From assembly GCF_900167255.1 (NCBI RefSeq), contig NZ_FUYB01000004.1, positions 1 through 64,000 on the forward strand: a stretch of 64,000 bases of DNA, written 5' to 3'. Positions within the stretch are counted from its first letter, which is position 1, and each line of letters begins with the position of its first letter. Source of the DNA: Thiothrix eikelboomii. Its GTDB lineage: Bacteria; Pseudomonadota; Gammaproteobacteria; Thiotrichales; Thiotrichaceae. This document shows, piece after piece, positions 33,921-43,222 of the stretch. The notes beneath the pieces were generated by a model. The model was not told where the DNA came from, made no database searches, and saw only the letters and a list, made by a program, of their open reading frames with translations. The translations under genes were made by a program, and so were the position numbers.

Positions 33921-34775
33921 ATGAAAAACAGTGATATAGCCAGTTCTCAACCCCGACCGCGTTGGAAACGATGGCTGATTGATCATCTCGATCTAGACTC
34001 TCAGACTCATGGTCAATTATTAGATGATCTGCAAAGGGCTAATGATAGAAAAATTCTCCACACCGATGAAGTAAAAATGATTCAAGGTGTGCTGGAGTTT
34101 GGTAGTCGTCAAGTGCGGGAAATTATGATTCCGCGTTCTCAAATTAGCTTCATTGATCATGATGCTGATTTTCAACAAATTCTTACAGCGATTGCCGAAA
34201 CTGAGCATTCTCGCTATCCGGTGATGAATAAAAATAAGGATGAATTGATTGGTATTTTGATTGCCAAAGACTTGCTCAAATATATTGGTCGGGCGGCAAG
34301 TTTTGCCATGCATGATATTGTCCGTCCTGCTTTACTCGTTCCAGAAAGCCAACGTTTAAATCGGTTATTAGCCGAGTTTCGAAATAGCCGTAGCCACATG
34401 GCCGTAGTACTCGATGAATATGCAGGTGTGACTGGTTTAGTCACTTTTGAAGATGTACTCGAGCAAATTGTCGGGGATATTGATGATGAGCATGATGACG
34501 AGGAAGACTTGAATATTCGTTTGCAAGCACCCAATCTATATCTCGTGGATGCTACAACCACCGTGAGTGAGTTGAATGCTGTATTGGGCACTCATTTCAT
34601 GGTTGAGGACTATGATACGGTAGCGGGTTTAGTGATGCATGCAATGGGGAAAATTCCGAGTATCGGCGAAGAACTCATCTTAGATGAAGTTTTATTCCGC
34701 ATTGTCGAAAGTGATAGCCGTAGGATTCTCTTATTAGAGGTTCAAACGAATTTGAACCTAAGCACGACGGATTAA
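33921..34775 (+). CDS. corC: CorC/YbeX-family CBS-domain protein
   Basis: This 284-residue protein has two CBS domains (EIMIPRSQISFIDHD, and the second near MHDIVRPALLVP) and a C-terminal CorC_HlyC domain (NLYLVDATTTVSELNAVLG, DYDTVAGLVMHAMGKIP). VVLDEYAGVTGLVTFEDVLE and the acidic stretch DIDDEHDDEEDL are characteristic. By homology to YbeX it is linked to Mg2+/Co2+ efflux or ribosome function. It lies six bases after ybeY in the operon. Confidence 0.93.
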   Translation: MKNSDIASSQPRPRWKRWLIDHLDLDSQTHGQLLDDLQRANDRKILHTDEVKMIQGVLEFGSRQVREIMIPRSQISFIDHDADFQQILTAIAETEHSRYPVMNKNKDELIGILIAKDLLKYIGRAASFAMHDIVRPALLVPESQRLNRLLAEFRNSRSHMAVVLDEYAGVTGLVTFEDVLEQIVGDIDDEHDDEEDLNIRLQAPNLYLVDATTTVSELNAVLGTHFMVEDYDTVAGLVMHAMGKIPSIGEELILDEVLFRIVESDSRRILLLEVQTNLNLSTTD

Positions 34776-34801
34776 CGGACGGATTAACTCAAGAGGAAGG
34801 C

Positions 34802-35479
34802 ATGGATATTAATCATTTATTAGAGCAACTATTAAAAACGGGCAAGGACACGGTACAGCAAGGCCAAACACTGGCAGAGCAAAAATTAGGTATTCCGGCC
34901 GAAGGGGCTGAGCGTGATTCTATGCTCTCTGGAATGAAAACAGGTGCTGCTGCCGCTGGTATTTTGGCTTTGTTATTAGGTACACGCACCGGGCGGAAAG
35001 TGACTGGGGTGGGCTTAAAAGTGGGGAGCGTGGCGGCTTTAGGGGGGTTGGCGTATCAAATGTATCAGCGTTGGCAAGCTGAGAATAATCCTACTGCAAC
35101 TGTGGAAGTGAAGACGCCTATGCTACTGCCTGCACCTGAGCAAGCACCGCTGTTATCCAGTGAAGTCTTGCTCAAGGCGATGGTTGCAGCGGCCAAGGCT
35201 GATGGTCAAGTAGATGAACAAGAACTGCAGACGATTCGGACTAAAATGGCGGAGTTGCAGCTCGAGCAAGATCTCAATGATCTGCTGATGAATGAGCTGA
35301 TCAAGCCGTTAACGGCTCAAGAGGTCGCTGCTCTAGCCAAAGGCGATAAGCAAGCAGGTTTAGAATTGTATCTAGTCTCTTCCTTGTTATTGGATAAACA
35401 GCAGGAAGCAGAGCGTGTCTATTTGAATGATTTGCAAACAGCACTGGGTTTACCAGACACGGTAGTCGCTTTAGCTTAA
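34802..35479 (+). CDS. DUF533 (YebE-like) protein
   Basis: This 225-residue protein has a hydrophobic Ala/Gly/Leu segment (GAAAAGILALLLGTRTGRKV, near 42-61) followed by VGSVAALGGLAYQMYQRWQ, the DUF533 mark of inner-membrane YebE proteins. The C-terminal half (about 125-225) is a helical TerB-like domain (MVAAAKADGQVDEQELQTI). Its role is unknown; YebE is an envelope-stress-regulated protein in enterobacteria. It is in line with corC (26-base gap). Confidence 0.85.
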   Translation: MDINHLLEQLLKTGKDTVQQGQTLAEQKLGIPAEGAERDSMLSGMKTGAAAAGILALLLGTRTGRKVTGVGLKVGSVAALGGLAYQMYQRWQAENNPTATVEVKTPMLLPAPEQAPLLSSEVLLKAMVAAAKADGQVDEQELQTIRTKMAELQLEQDLNDLLMNELIKPLTAQEVAALAKGDKQAGLELYLVSSLLLDKQQEAERVYLNDLQTALGLPDTVVALA

Positions 35480-35532
35480 TCGCTTAAATGATCTAGCAAG
35501 CTTAAATTACTGAAAATTTATGGTGCAAGTAG

Positions 35533-35556
35533 AAGGCTGGGGTATAATCCAGCCTT
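35533..35556. promoter_or_regulatory. Hairpin with a TATAAT in its loop, upstream of lnt
   Basis: AAGGCTGG at 35533-35540 and CCAGCCTT at 35549-35556 are perfect inverted copies, followed by T residues, as in a terminator. The eight-base loop contains TATAAT, a -10 consensus, 27 bases before the lnt ATG. The element may end the upstream operon and begin the lnt transcript. Confidence 0.5.
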
Positions 35557-35575
35557 TTCCTTTTGAGCGTTTTGC

Positions 35576-37081
35576 ATGTTGTCGTTTCGTGCCCAAACTT
35601 CCCGTTGGGATTATCTGTTGGCTTTCCTCGCTGGTTTAGCCTCCGTGTTAGCTTTTGCCCCTTTTGCTTGGTGGCCGATTGCTTTTCTGACACCTGCCGT
35701 CTTTTTCTGGTTGAATTTAAAACCTAGGTTGCGGGGGCAACGCCTGCGTTTAGCTTGGGTATTTGGTATCGGCCTGTTTGCGGGCGGCGCGCACTGGATT
35801 TATTTCAGTATTCATTATTTTGGTGGTGCGAATAGCTTGCTAGCAGGCAGCATGGTTGCCAGTTTTGTCCTGCTGATAGCACTCACTTTAATGCTATTTG
35901 GCTTATTGACCGCCTTTTTCCCTTATCCAGCGAACTGGATTAAGTTATTAATTATTTTTCCAGCCGCATGGGCTTTAACTGAGTGGTTTCGTGGTTGGTT
36001 TTTTACAGGTTTTCCTTGGTTGCAGCTAGGGCATAGTCAAAGCGATACCTTCCTTGCGTATTATGCGCCGATTATTGGTTCTTTAGGGATTAGTTGGTTG
36101 GTGGCCGTCGGTGCTGGGGCTTTAGTCTTATTTGTGACCGGTGAGCGTTTGCAAAAGCTCTATGCAGCGGTACTTGTGGCGGGTTTATTCGTGCTCGGTT
36201 ATGGGTTGAGCTGGATTAACTGGACTCAACCGGTGGGAGAGAAGTTATTTGTCAGTCTGATTCAGGCGAATATTCCACAAGAAGATAAATGGCTACCGGA
36301 GTTTCGGAATGAGCATATTCAAAAGCATATTGATCTGATGGAGCCACGTATTACTTCTTCACATCTGATCATTTGGCCTGAAACAGCGATTTTCGATACC
36401 TTTCAGCAGTCGATGGAGGATGTAGTTAAACCGCTCCAAGAGGTGTTTAAGGCAGCTGAAACTGATTTGCTGATGGGCGGCTTTCATCATGATAAAGCAA
36501 CCGAGAGTATGTATAACGCGATTATGTCCGTGCGGGATTTAGAGGTTTATGGCAAACGTCATCTTGTCCCTTTTAGTGAATATACCCCCTTCTTGGAGTA
36601 TCTACGTTGGATGGAAGATTTTATTATGCTGCCTTATTCCAATGTTGCTCCTTGGAAAGGTAAGGTGAATCTGCAAGTGGCAGGGCAACCGATGCGAATG
36701 TCGGTCTGCTACGAAGATGCCTATGGCGAGGAAATGATCGACGGTTTGCCGGAAGCGACCATGTTAGTCAATGTTAGCAATGACGGTTGGTTTACTGGTT
36801 CGATTCAGCCCGCTCAGCATGCGCAATTAGCGCGTTTTCGGGCGCTTGAAACGGGGCGTTATTTATTGCGTGCCACCAATAATGGGGTGAGCGCAATTAT
36901 TAATGAAAAGGGCAAAATCGTGACAACAGGGCCGCAATATCAAGCGGTGGTCGTTGAAGAGTTTGCTCAACCTATGCAAGGCAGTACGCCTTATATCCGG
37001 TGGGGCAATTGGTTTTTAATGCCATTATTAGCCATAACTTTAGTCGTCGTGGGCTGGTTAGGGCGTGGTAAATTCCGTTAA
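35576..37081 (+). CDS. lnt: Apolipoprotein N-acyltransferase
   Basis: This 501-residue inner-membrane enzyme adds the third acyl chain to lipoproteins. About seven membrane helices cover the first 220 residues (LAFLAGLASVLAFAPFAWWP, GLFAGGAHWIYFSIHYFGG, FFTGFPWLQLGHSQSD), followed by a periplasmic nitrilase domain. The catalytic Glu is in IIWPETAIFD, Lys in YGKRHLVPFSEYTPF, and Cys in MSVCYEDAYGEEM. It follows the corC group as in many gammaproteobacteria. Confidence 0.96.
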   Translation: MLSFRAQTSRWDYLLAFLAGLASVLAFAPFAWWPIAFLTPAVFFWLNLKPRLRGQRLRLAWVFGIGLFAGGAHWIYFSIHYFGGANSLLAGSMVASFVLLIALTLMLFGLLTAFFPYPANWIKLLIIFPAAWALTEWFRGWFFTGFPWLQLGHSQSDTFLAYYAPIIGSLGISWLVAVGAGALVLFVTGERLQKLYAAVLVAGLFVLGYGLSWINWTQPVGEKLFVSLIQANIPQEDKWLPEFRNEHIQKHIDLMEPRITSSHLIIWPETAIFDTFQQSMEDVVKPLQEVFKAAETDLLMGGFHHDKATESMYNAIMSVRDLEVYGKRHLVPFSEYTPFLEYLRWMEDFIMLPYSNVAPWKGKVNLQVAGQPMRMSVCYEDAYGEEMIDGLPEATMLVNVSNDGWFTGSIQPAQHAQLARFRALETGRYLLRATNNGVSAIINEKGKIVTTGPQYQAVVVEEFAQPMQGSTPYIRWGNWFLMPLLAITLVVVGWLGRGKFR

Positions 37082-37100
37082 TCCTTATCAGGAGTCAAGC

Positions 37101-37568
37101 ATGCGAGTCAAATTATTAGTCAGTTTAGCTTTTTTAGGAAGCCTAGCTTTTCCTACCGTGCAAGCCGATGAGGTTTGGGATAGTAATTCAGGGCGCATTG
37201 TTTATGAAGCTGAAATGGGACCTACTGCAATGTGGTCTTATGGCACTCAGCAAGAACCCGGTGTGATTTATGTTTTGGGCTTAGCGAAAGTGTATAGCAA
37301 TCGTGCAAGTTATCCGGGTTATTGGGCAAAAAACACCTCTAAAAAGCCCTGCGATACCCAGCGCCCTGGGATTAATGGGCAAATGACGGCGCATTGGGGG
37401 CGATTTAATGTGAAATTCTTGGATAAAGATTTTCCTTCACGTTGGGAAGCAACCTGGAGTTATTGTGATGGCCCGGATGAGAGCTTGAAAGTTGAGGCTA
37501 AGCCGGTGGTGGGTACACCGAATCAAGCGTCGAATTTGCAAAATAAATCTGCACCAGCTATTAAGTAA
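37101..37568 (+). CDS. Small secreted protein, unknown function
   Basis: The ATG at 37101 is preferred because CAGGAGTC lies before it and it opens a signal peptide (MRVKLLVSLAFLGSLAFPTVQA, cut before DEVWD); the frame itself is open from 37065 inside the end of lnt. The mature part (about 130 residues) is rich in Trp and Gly (MWSYGTQQEPGVIYVLG, NGQMTAHWGRFNVKFLD) and has two Cys, suggesting a periplasmic beta-rich fold. No family was recognised. It probably shares the lnt transcript. Confidence 0.75.
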   Translation: MRVKLLVSLAFLGSLAFPTVQADEVWDSNSGRIVYEAEMGPTAMWSYGTQQEPGVIYVLGLAKVYSNRASYPGYWAKNTSKKPCDTQRPGINGQMTAHWGRFNVKFLDKDFPSRWEATWSYCDGPDESLKVEAKPVVGTPNQASNLQNKSAPAIK

Positions 37569-37598
37569 GCTTAATTCATTAGATGTTCGGGAGTAGTT

Positions 37599-38552
37599 AT
37601 GGCGGGAGCAAGTCTGTTAGCTGTTATTGATGATATAGCGACTATTTTAGATGATGTTTCCGTCATGACTAAAGTCGCCGCCAAAAAAACGGCCGGGGTA
37701 TTAGGCGATGATTTAGCCTTGAATGCACAGCAAGTGGCCGGAGTGAGCGCAGATCGTGAGCTGCCTGTCGTTTGGGCGGTGGCGAAAGGTTCTTTTTGGA
37801 ATAAGGTCATTCTAGTGCCAGCGGCTTTAGGGATTAGTGCCGTTGCACCTTGGTTGATTACGCCTTTATTAATGATCGGCGGTGCTTATTTATGCTTTGA
37901 AGGGTTTGAGAAAATCTACCATAAGATTTTCCATCCCGCCGCTGAAGAGCAACATCATGCCATTGAGTTGCAAGCAGTGGCTGATCCGAAGGTGGACATG
38001 GTGGAGTTTGAGAAGGATAAAATTAAAGGTGCGATTCGCACGGATTTTATTCTCTCTGCAGAAATTATTGTGATTGCACTGGGGACTGTTCAAGATGCTC
38101 CCTTTAGTTCACAAGTGACGGTCGTGACTTTGATTGCGCTGATTATGACGGTTGGTGTGTATGGCCTAGTCGCTGGGATCGTGAAATTGGATGATGCGGG
38201 TCTGCGTTTAATCCAAGCTACAGCACAGCATGCTTGGGCTGGTTTTAAGCGGGCTTTAGGGCGTGGTTTATTAGCCTTTGCTCCTTGGCTGATGAAAACG
38301 CTCTCGATTGTGGGTACTTTAGCCATGTTTATGGTAGGCGGGAGTATTTTGGTACATGGTTTGCCACATTCCCATGAGTTTTTGGAAGGTGGGGCTGCTT
38401 TTGTGCGCCAAGTTCCGGGTATCGGTGAGTTTTTAGCAGCGATTACACCCACGGTATTAAGTACCCTAGTCGGGGTGATCGCGGGTGGTTTAGTTTTATT
38501 AGTCTGGACACCGATTAGTAAGCTGATTGGTAAATTAAAAGGGGCAAACTAA
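37599..38552 (+). CDS. DUF808 (YedI-like) membrane protein
   Basis: The 317-residue protein begins [20 protein letters not shown] and continues [20 protein letters not shown], the unmistakable start of DUF808 proteins. It has about five or six hydrophobic segments ([55 protein letters not shown]). Its function is not known. It is 31 bases after the secreted protein gene and on the same strand. Confidence 0.92.
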   Translation: MAGASLLAVIDDIATILDDVSVMTKVAAKKTAGVLGDDLALNAQQVAGVSADRELPVVWAVAKGSFWNKVILVPAALGISAVAPWLITPLLMIGGAYLCFEGFEKIYHKIFHPAAEEQHHAIELQAVADPKVDMVEFEKDKIKGAIRTDFILSAEIIVIALGTVQDAPFSSQVTVVTLIALIMTVGVYGLVAGIVKLDDAGLRLIQATAQHAWAGFKRALGRGLLAFAPWLMKTLSIVGTLAMFMVGGSILVHGLPHSHEFLEGGAAFVRQVPGIGEFLAAITPTVLSTLVGVIAGGLVLLVWTPISKLIGKLKGAN

Positions 38553-38583
38553 CAACAGCCGCCCTTCGGATTTAATTCTTAAC

Positions 38584-40095
38584 CTAACCCCAGCGCGCTA
38601 CAATGAGTTTGCCGCCTGCTTGTTGCTCCATCAAGGTAGTGCGTGCACTGTAGCGAGTATCCACGAGATAACTAGGTTCTGAAGCATAAGTCACCACGGA
38701 GCTAGTGATTTTGCCGAGCTCATTGAATTCGACTGTGACTTCTTCGGAATAAGTATTGACGATATAGAGGCCGACACCTTCGACACTAGTCGCTGAGGAG
38801 GCATCCCGCACATCATCATAAGAACCTACCGCTAGCACGAGTTTACGAGTCCGCCCCGCACTGTCTTTGTCCACTTTTATGACGGTGACTGTATGATCAA
38901 ATCGGCCATCACCGCTGTGATCAATAAAAATTAGATTACCTGCTGCGAGCTGATTCACGGGTAGTTCGGGTTTAGAGCTATCCCCACGATTGTCATAACT
39001 TGAATTCCAATCAAATAAACGAGTACAGGACTTGGCAACTTGGTTGGCACTAATTTCTGGATAATGCACATTCACCCCATACAGCATGGAATGTTCCGAG
39101 TCGAGCGCTTGTACCTTTAAAATTGCCCCATAACCGGGACGAGTAACGCGCAAACCCTGCGTTCTGAGTAACTGATCGGCGCGACTAAACAAGCCTCGAG
39201 TTTTATCACTAGTGGCAATAATCCATTTTTTTTCCGCCGCACCCCGTAACACCGGATGGGGCAATTGAATCAGTCGATCTTCAGCTAATTGTTTGCGGAA
39301 TTGATCCATGAAGAAGAGGGCAATATTTTTGCAGTCGCCTTCTACGCGATTACGCTTCATCACTTCCCAATAAAAGCCAACAAATTGCCCAAAGGCATGG
39401 CGGATTTCTGGGCTAGCCCAAGTAAATACTTCAGCTGTACTACGAATAGTCAGAATCGGTAAACCTAAGCTACGGAAATTAGATAAATAGGCTAAAGGAT
39501 CAGCCGCCTTAGCAGCAGGTGCGCGTAAATCCAACGCCACGACCGCTGTATCTAAGGCTTTTAAAACCACAGTATCTACGCTACCTGTCGTGGCTAAGCC
39601 GCGAGCAGCTTGAAAGTTCAGCAAGGCTTGCTCAGTGAGTTCGCCAAAACTACCATCACATAAAGCCTGTAAATAACCTAAGCGCCCTAAGGTATACTGT
39701 ACTGCGACCACCCCTGTACCGATAGAACCACGTCCTAAACTTGCAGTGAGGCCTCTTGGAAAGGCCTTGGCTAAAGCACGATCCAGCAAATGGATACTCG
39801 GATTAGTGACGGGTAGGGTGGTCACTAACTCGCGAAGTGCCGCAACCATTCTACCGACCGGCGTTGGCGCGGTATTGCTGCCTAAATCCAAAGATAAAGA
39901 CGAGCCATTCACATCAAAACGATCCAGCGCGGTAAAGAGATAAGTGAATTCACTGCCGCTGATTACACCATTTCGATTAAGATCTAAAGTCGTCCAATTC
40001 AAGCTAGTTAAGCGTGGCTCACGCCGCGCACGCTCAAGATTCAGGCTTTTATTGGCCATTTCTTGCAAAAAATCAGCCCGACTCAGTGTAGACAT
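38584..40095 (-). CDS. EF-hand and peptidoglycan-binding-domain protein
   Basis: This 503-residue protein has an EF-hand-like loop near residue 35 (LDLNRNGVISGSEF), a PG_binding_1 domain near 125-190 (SIGTGVVAVQYTLGRLGYLQ, DGSFGELTEQALLNFQAARG), and a C-terminal region of about 290 residues containing EGDCKNIALFFMDQFRK and FIDHSGDGRFDHTVTVIKV. The late Cys and His could be part of a papain-like fold, which I could not confirm. No signal peptide is seen, although the domains point to the cell wall. It is convergent with the DUF808 gene. Confidence 0.7.
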   Translation of the reverse strand: MSTLSRADFLQEMANKSLNLERARREPRLTSLNWTTLDLNRNGVISGSEFTYLFTALDRFDVNGSSLSLDLGSNTAPTPVGRMVAALRELVTTLPVTNPSIHLLDRALAKAFPRGLTASLGRGSIGTGVVAVQYTLGRLGYLQALCDGSFGELTEQALLNFQAARGLATTGSVDTVVLKALDTAVVALDLRAPAAKAADPLAYLSNFRSLGLPILTIRSTAEVFTWASPEIRHAFGQFVGFYWEVMKRNRVEGDCKNIALFFMDQFRKQLAEDRLIQLPHPVLRGAAEKKWIIATSDKTRGLFSRADQLLRTQGLRVTRPGYGAILKVQALDSEHSMLYGVNVHYPEISANQVAKSCTRLFDWNSSYDNRGDSSKPELPVNQLAAGNLIFIDHSGDGRFDHTVTVIKVDKDSAGRTRKLVLAVGSYDDVRDASSATSVEGVGLYIVNTYSEEVTVEFNELGKITSSVVTYASEPSYLVDTRYSARTTLMEQQAGGKLIVARWG

Positions 40096-40201
40096 GGCTT
40101 GCTCCTAAGGCTTATCAAACAGTTCATTAGCTTAAGTGACTGGCCAATGACTTGCCAATTAAATGATATGACTGGCCAATTAAATGCTATTAAATAGGGC
40201 T

Positions 40202-41623
40202 TTAATTGCCATCCGGTTGTTGGATCAGGAAGGCACCATTAATATAATTGGCAGGGTTATTGGTTTGATGCATATCAAAGCCGCCGACAATAGCCTGACC
40301 AAAATTACCGACAAAATCACCACTAATCGACCCATTAACTGAACTGGTTTGTTGGTTAGCATGATTAATCAGCTGACCCTGTTGAAAATTGAGAGTTAAA
40401 TCACCCGCACTAAGTTGCCCATCAAACTCTCCTTGCCAAGTATGGTCAGGTACTTCTGCGCTGATTTTACCTTGAGCGATTTTACCGCTATTAAAGTCGA
40501 TATTCATTCCGACTTTGAGCTTGCTCACTTCACCCAAATTACTGTGTGCGGAGCTGGCGAGTAAATGATGATAGTGCGCAGAACCACTGCGTTGTTCTAA
40601 GATGGCTTTCGGTGTACCTTGATAGGAAATCCACATGAGTCCTTGTTGATTAGGTACTTCCTTGCCAGAGACGAGTTGGTAATTGGCCCAACGTCCCCAT
40701 TGAACATCAAACTGGCTTAAAGGTTGACTATATTGTTGTACCTGCTGTGGGCGGGTAGTCAATATCTCACCTTTTACTTTGAGCAATGGCCTGCCTTCAG
40801 TATTCTGACTGGCTGAGCCTTTCACGACTTGCTGGCCTTTAATAATAATGGCCTGACGAGCGAGTGGTTTACCCACATCAGTGCCTCCATTTCCCCCACT
40901 GTTATCGGGTGGTAATTCTTCTTGTTTAGAGACAGTACGGGTTGGGTCAGTGGTTTCGTCTGAGGCTAGAGCCAGCGCTGTGCCATTGGCTTTAGGTTTG
41001 GGGGCTTTGCGCGTAAATATCGGGGGGGCTTCGGTTAATAACTCACATTGACCTTGCCGATTGACAAACGCAAAATTAGCCTGTTGCCCGATTCCTAAAG
41101 CGGTATTACAAGCGCCCGAATGGGTTTTAATGGTAATTCCCCCTTTCCATGCGGCTAAATACATGCCTTCTTTCGTTAGACTCACTTCATAAAACGTACC
41201 ACGAATACCAATCGTCGCGGTCGGTGTTTTAAGTTGATAGTCGGATTTATTTTGTTTGCCAATCGCCCCAGAAATAGTCCTTAGGCCACCAGAGATTAGC
41301 TCCATAATCACACTACCGCGTTGGCCATCGGCTTTAAATTGGTATTCATGGAGACGCAACTCAGAGTTTTCGTAGAGATCAAGATAAGCATCGTCAATCA
41401 TCCGAAATTGAGCGCTAGAGTCTTTACCAGAGCGAATCACATCGGTGCGATACACCGGGCTTAAACGTTTCAAAGCCTGTTTAGCACCCGAACGCTCTGC
41501 TTGAATACTGCCTTGTGCTAATAAGGTTTTACCTAAGGGCTCATGAGCAGTGCTAGTAGCCAAAGCCAGCGGAGAGCTTAATAAGAGGCATAATAAGCTA
41601 TAATTTAATTTAGTTAACATCAT
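40202..41623 (-). CDS. FecR-domain exported protein
   Basis: The 473-residue precursor has a signal peptide (LNYSLLCLLLSSPLALA) and a FecR domain at about 45-165 (VIRSGKDSSAQFRMIDDAYL, LISGGLRTISGAIG, TPTATIGIRGTFYEV). The C-terminal 230 residues look beta-rich (TWQGEFDGQLSAGDLTLNF ... VNGSISGDFVGNFGQ), resembling a small barrel of the transferrin-binding type. It is 14 bases downstream of the TPR/barrel gene. FecR-type periplasmic domains relay or bind surface signals; here there is no sigma factor nearby, but a CHASE2 cyclase is encoded divergently. Confidence 0.85.
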   Translation of the reverse strand: MMLTKLNYSLLCLLLSSPLALATSTAHEPLGKTLLAQGSIQAERSGAKQALKRLSPVYRTDVIRSGKDSSAQFRMIDDAYLDLYENSELRLHEYQFKADGQRGSVIMELISGGLRTISGAIGKQNKSDYQLKTPTATIGIRGTFYEVSLTKEGMYLAAWKGGITIKTHSGACNTALGIGQQANFAFVNRQGQCELLTEAPPIFTRKAPKPKANGTALALASDETTDPTRTVSKQEELPPDNSGGNGGTDVGKPLARQAIIIKGQQVVKGSASQNTEGRPLLKVKGEILTTRPQQVQQYSQPLSQFDVQWGRWANYQLVSGKEVPNQQGLMWISYQGTPKAILEQRSGSAHYHHLLASSAHSNLGEVSKLKVGMNIDFNSGKIAQGKISAEVPDHTWQGEFDGQLSAGDLTLNFQQGQLINHANQQTSSVNGSISGDFVGNFGQAIVGGFDMHQTNNPANYINGAFLIQQPDGN

Positions 41624-41637
41624 TAACTCTCCTAGTC

Positions 41638-42975
41638 CTAAAACTGATGAGCAAGACCAAGTTTAACAAACGCTTTCTTTGAGTCATAAAGCTCTAAATT
41701 ACTTAGGTTATCTATGTAGCCCGCATGAGTAAAGAGCGTTGTTTTATTCGTTAATTGCATTTGATGCGTCGCTTGTAAGGTCAGGCGTGTATCTTTGCGT
41801 TTAATTTTATAACTTAAATCCTCAGCTTGGTTGATCCGACGCTGAAGATTAATGCCAATTGAGCTACTGTGTTGGTCGTTCCAAGTGTGGTTTAAGCCAT
41901 ACCCTAAGCTTAGAACATCGCGGCTAAGATGGTTAAATTGAGTTTGGGCGGGTATTTCATGGCTAATAGCCACACCCCATTGCTGGCCTAAACGCCCTTG
42001 CCGAATTTGATATTGTTGGCTGAGTTGGATGGTTTGATTATTCTGGCTTTGATGACTCGTCTGCTGATAATTCGTCTGTGTCCAACTTAACCCGCTGAGC
42101 CAATTTTTATCGGTGGCGAGTTGATAGTTTAGGCTAGCGTCCAAAGCTTGGGAATAGTAATAGGCTTGATTATTTAATTGTAAGGCTTGTAAATTAAGAC
42201 CCAGTTGATAGCGCTTAGCCCCGTCTATCCATAATTTGCCTGCCTGCAGACCTAGTTCTTGCGAATGATAAGCGCTCGCATGGGGATAATGTTTGTTACT
42301 CACATTACCATTGACGAACCACGCCTGTTGTGGGCTTGATACCCGATTATATCCCAACTGTGCACTCAATTCGCTAAAAATAGAGTCTTGTCGTACTGAG
42401 GCCTGATCAAGAATAACCTCACCAAAAATGGGTAGGTTAATGCTGGTATTGTTCAGCCCTAAGTTCACATTATTATCTTGTCCTAACGCGAAGCTCACTG
42501 AACCTTGCCAAGCACCAGAGCTAGCGATGGGTTTGGTTGCTAGTTGTTGAATTTGTGCTTGTACATTGCTACGCACGGGAGCAGGCAGCGGAAATTCAAG
42601 TGCATCTTTAAATTCACTGATAGCCGCCGATGGATTATTTAGAAGCAGATAAGTACGGGCTAATTCTAGGCGTGCCCTGACTAATTTCGGGTCATGGGTG
42701 ACGGCGCGTTTCAAAGCCAATAAGGCATAATCAAGCTGTTGATTTTCTAAAGCAGCCAAACCATACAGATAATCAAAATAGGCATCACCTTCATATTGGT
42801 CATTCAGGGCTTTTGCTTGTTGCCAAGCACTTACATATTGGGCGCGGTCAATCGCTTGTTGCAGACTTTGAAACTCAGGCCGATTTGCTGCAAAACTGAC
42901 TGGAGTATTCAAAAGGTTGAACATAAATAAAATCAGTAAATTTGAAAAATTTAGTTTATTTATGCCTAAAGTCAT
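41638..42975 (-). CDS. TPR and beta-barrel outer-membrane protein
   Basis: The 445-residue protein has a signal segment (LLILFMFNLLNTPVSFAA), a TPR part at about 30-150 (YDYLYG-like repeats, LALKRAVTHDPKLVRARLEL, TYLLLNNPSAAISEFKDAL), and a C-terminal barrel with many Gln- and Asn-rich strands ending in LGLAHQF. The layout resembles SlaM-type surface-lipoprotein assembly proteins (TPR plus DUF560 barrel), though it is weakly supported. It precedes the FecR-domain gene in the same operon. Confidence 0.75.
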   Translation of the reverse strand: MTLGINKLNFSNLLILFMFNLLNTPVSFAANRPEFQSLQQAIDRAQYVSAWQQAKALNDQYEGDAYFDYLYGLAALENQQLDYALLALKRAVTHDPKLVRARLELARTYLLLNNPSAAISEFKDALEFPLPAPVRSNVQAQIQQLATKPIASSGAWQGSVSFALGQDNNVNLGLNNTSINLPIFGEVILDQASVRQDSIFSELSAQLGYNRVSSPQQAWFVNGNVSNKHYPHASAYHSQELGLQAGKLWIDGAKRYQLGLNLQALQLNNQAYYYSQALDASLNYQLATDKNWLSGLSWTQTNYQQTSHQSQNNQTIQLSQQYQIRQGRLGQQWGVAISHEIPAQTQFNHLSRDVLSLGYGLNHTWNDQHSSSIGINLQRRINQAEDLSYKIKRKDTRLTLQATHQMQLTNKTTLFTHAGYIDNLSNLELYDSKKAFVKLGLAHQF

Positions 42976-43222
42976 GCATTAGCCTCTCTCTTGTATCGGT
43001 TTCTGTACTAGTTTCTGTATCAGTATTTTCTGCCAACTACTTTACCATTCAGCCAGCGAGCGGTATAAGCCCTCAGTGAAAGCTTACCGTTTTACCCTGA
43101 CAGTTTGACTAAGCTTATGCAGGTCTTGACTCAAGTACGACCCACTAAGTTCAAAACCAGTGAATAACTAACAGTTTCAGGCTTTTTAGCCTATTAAGCC
43201 ACACAATCAATAAGTATTTGTA

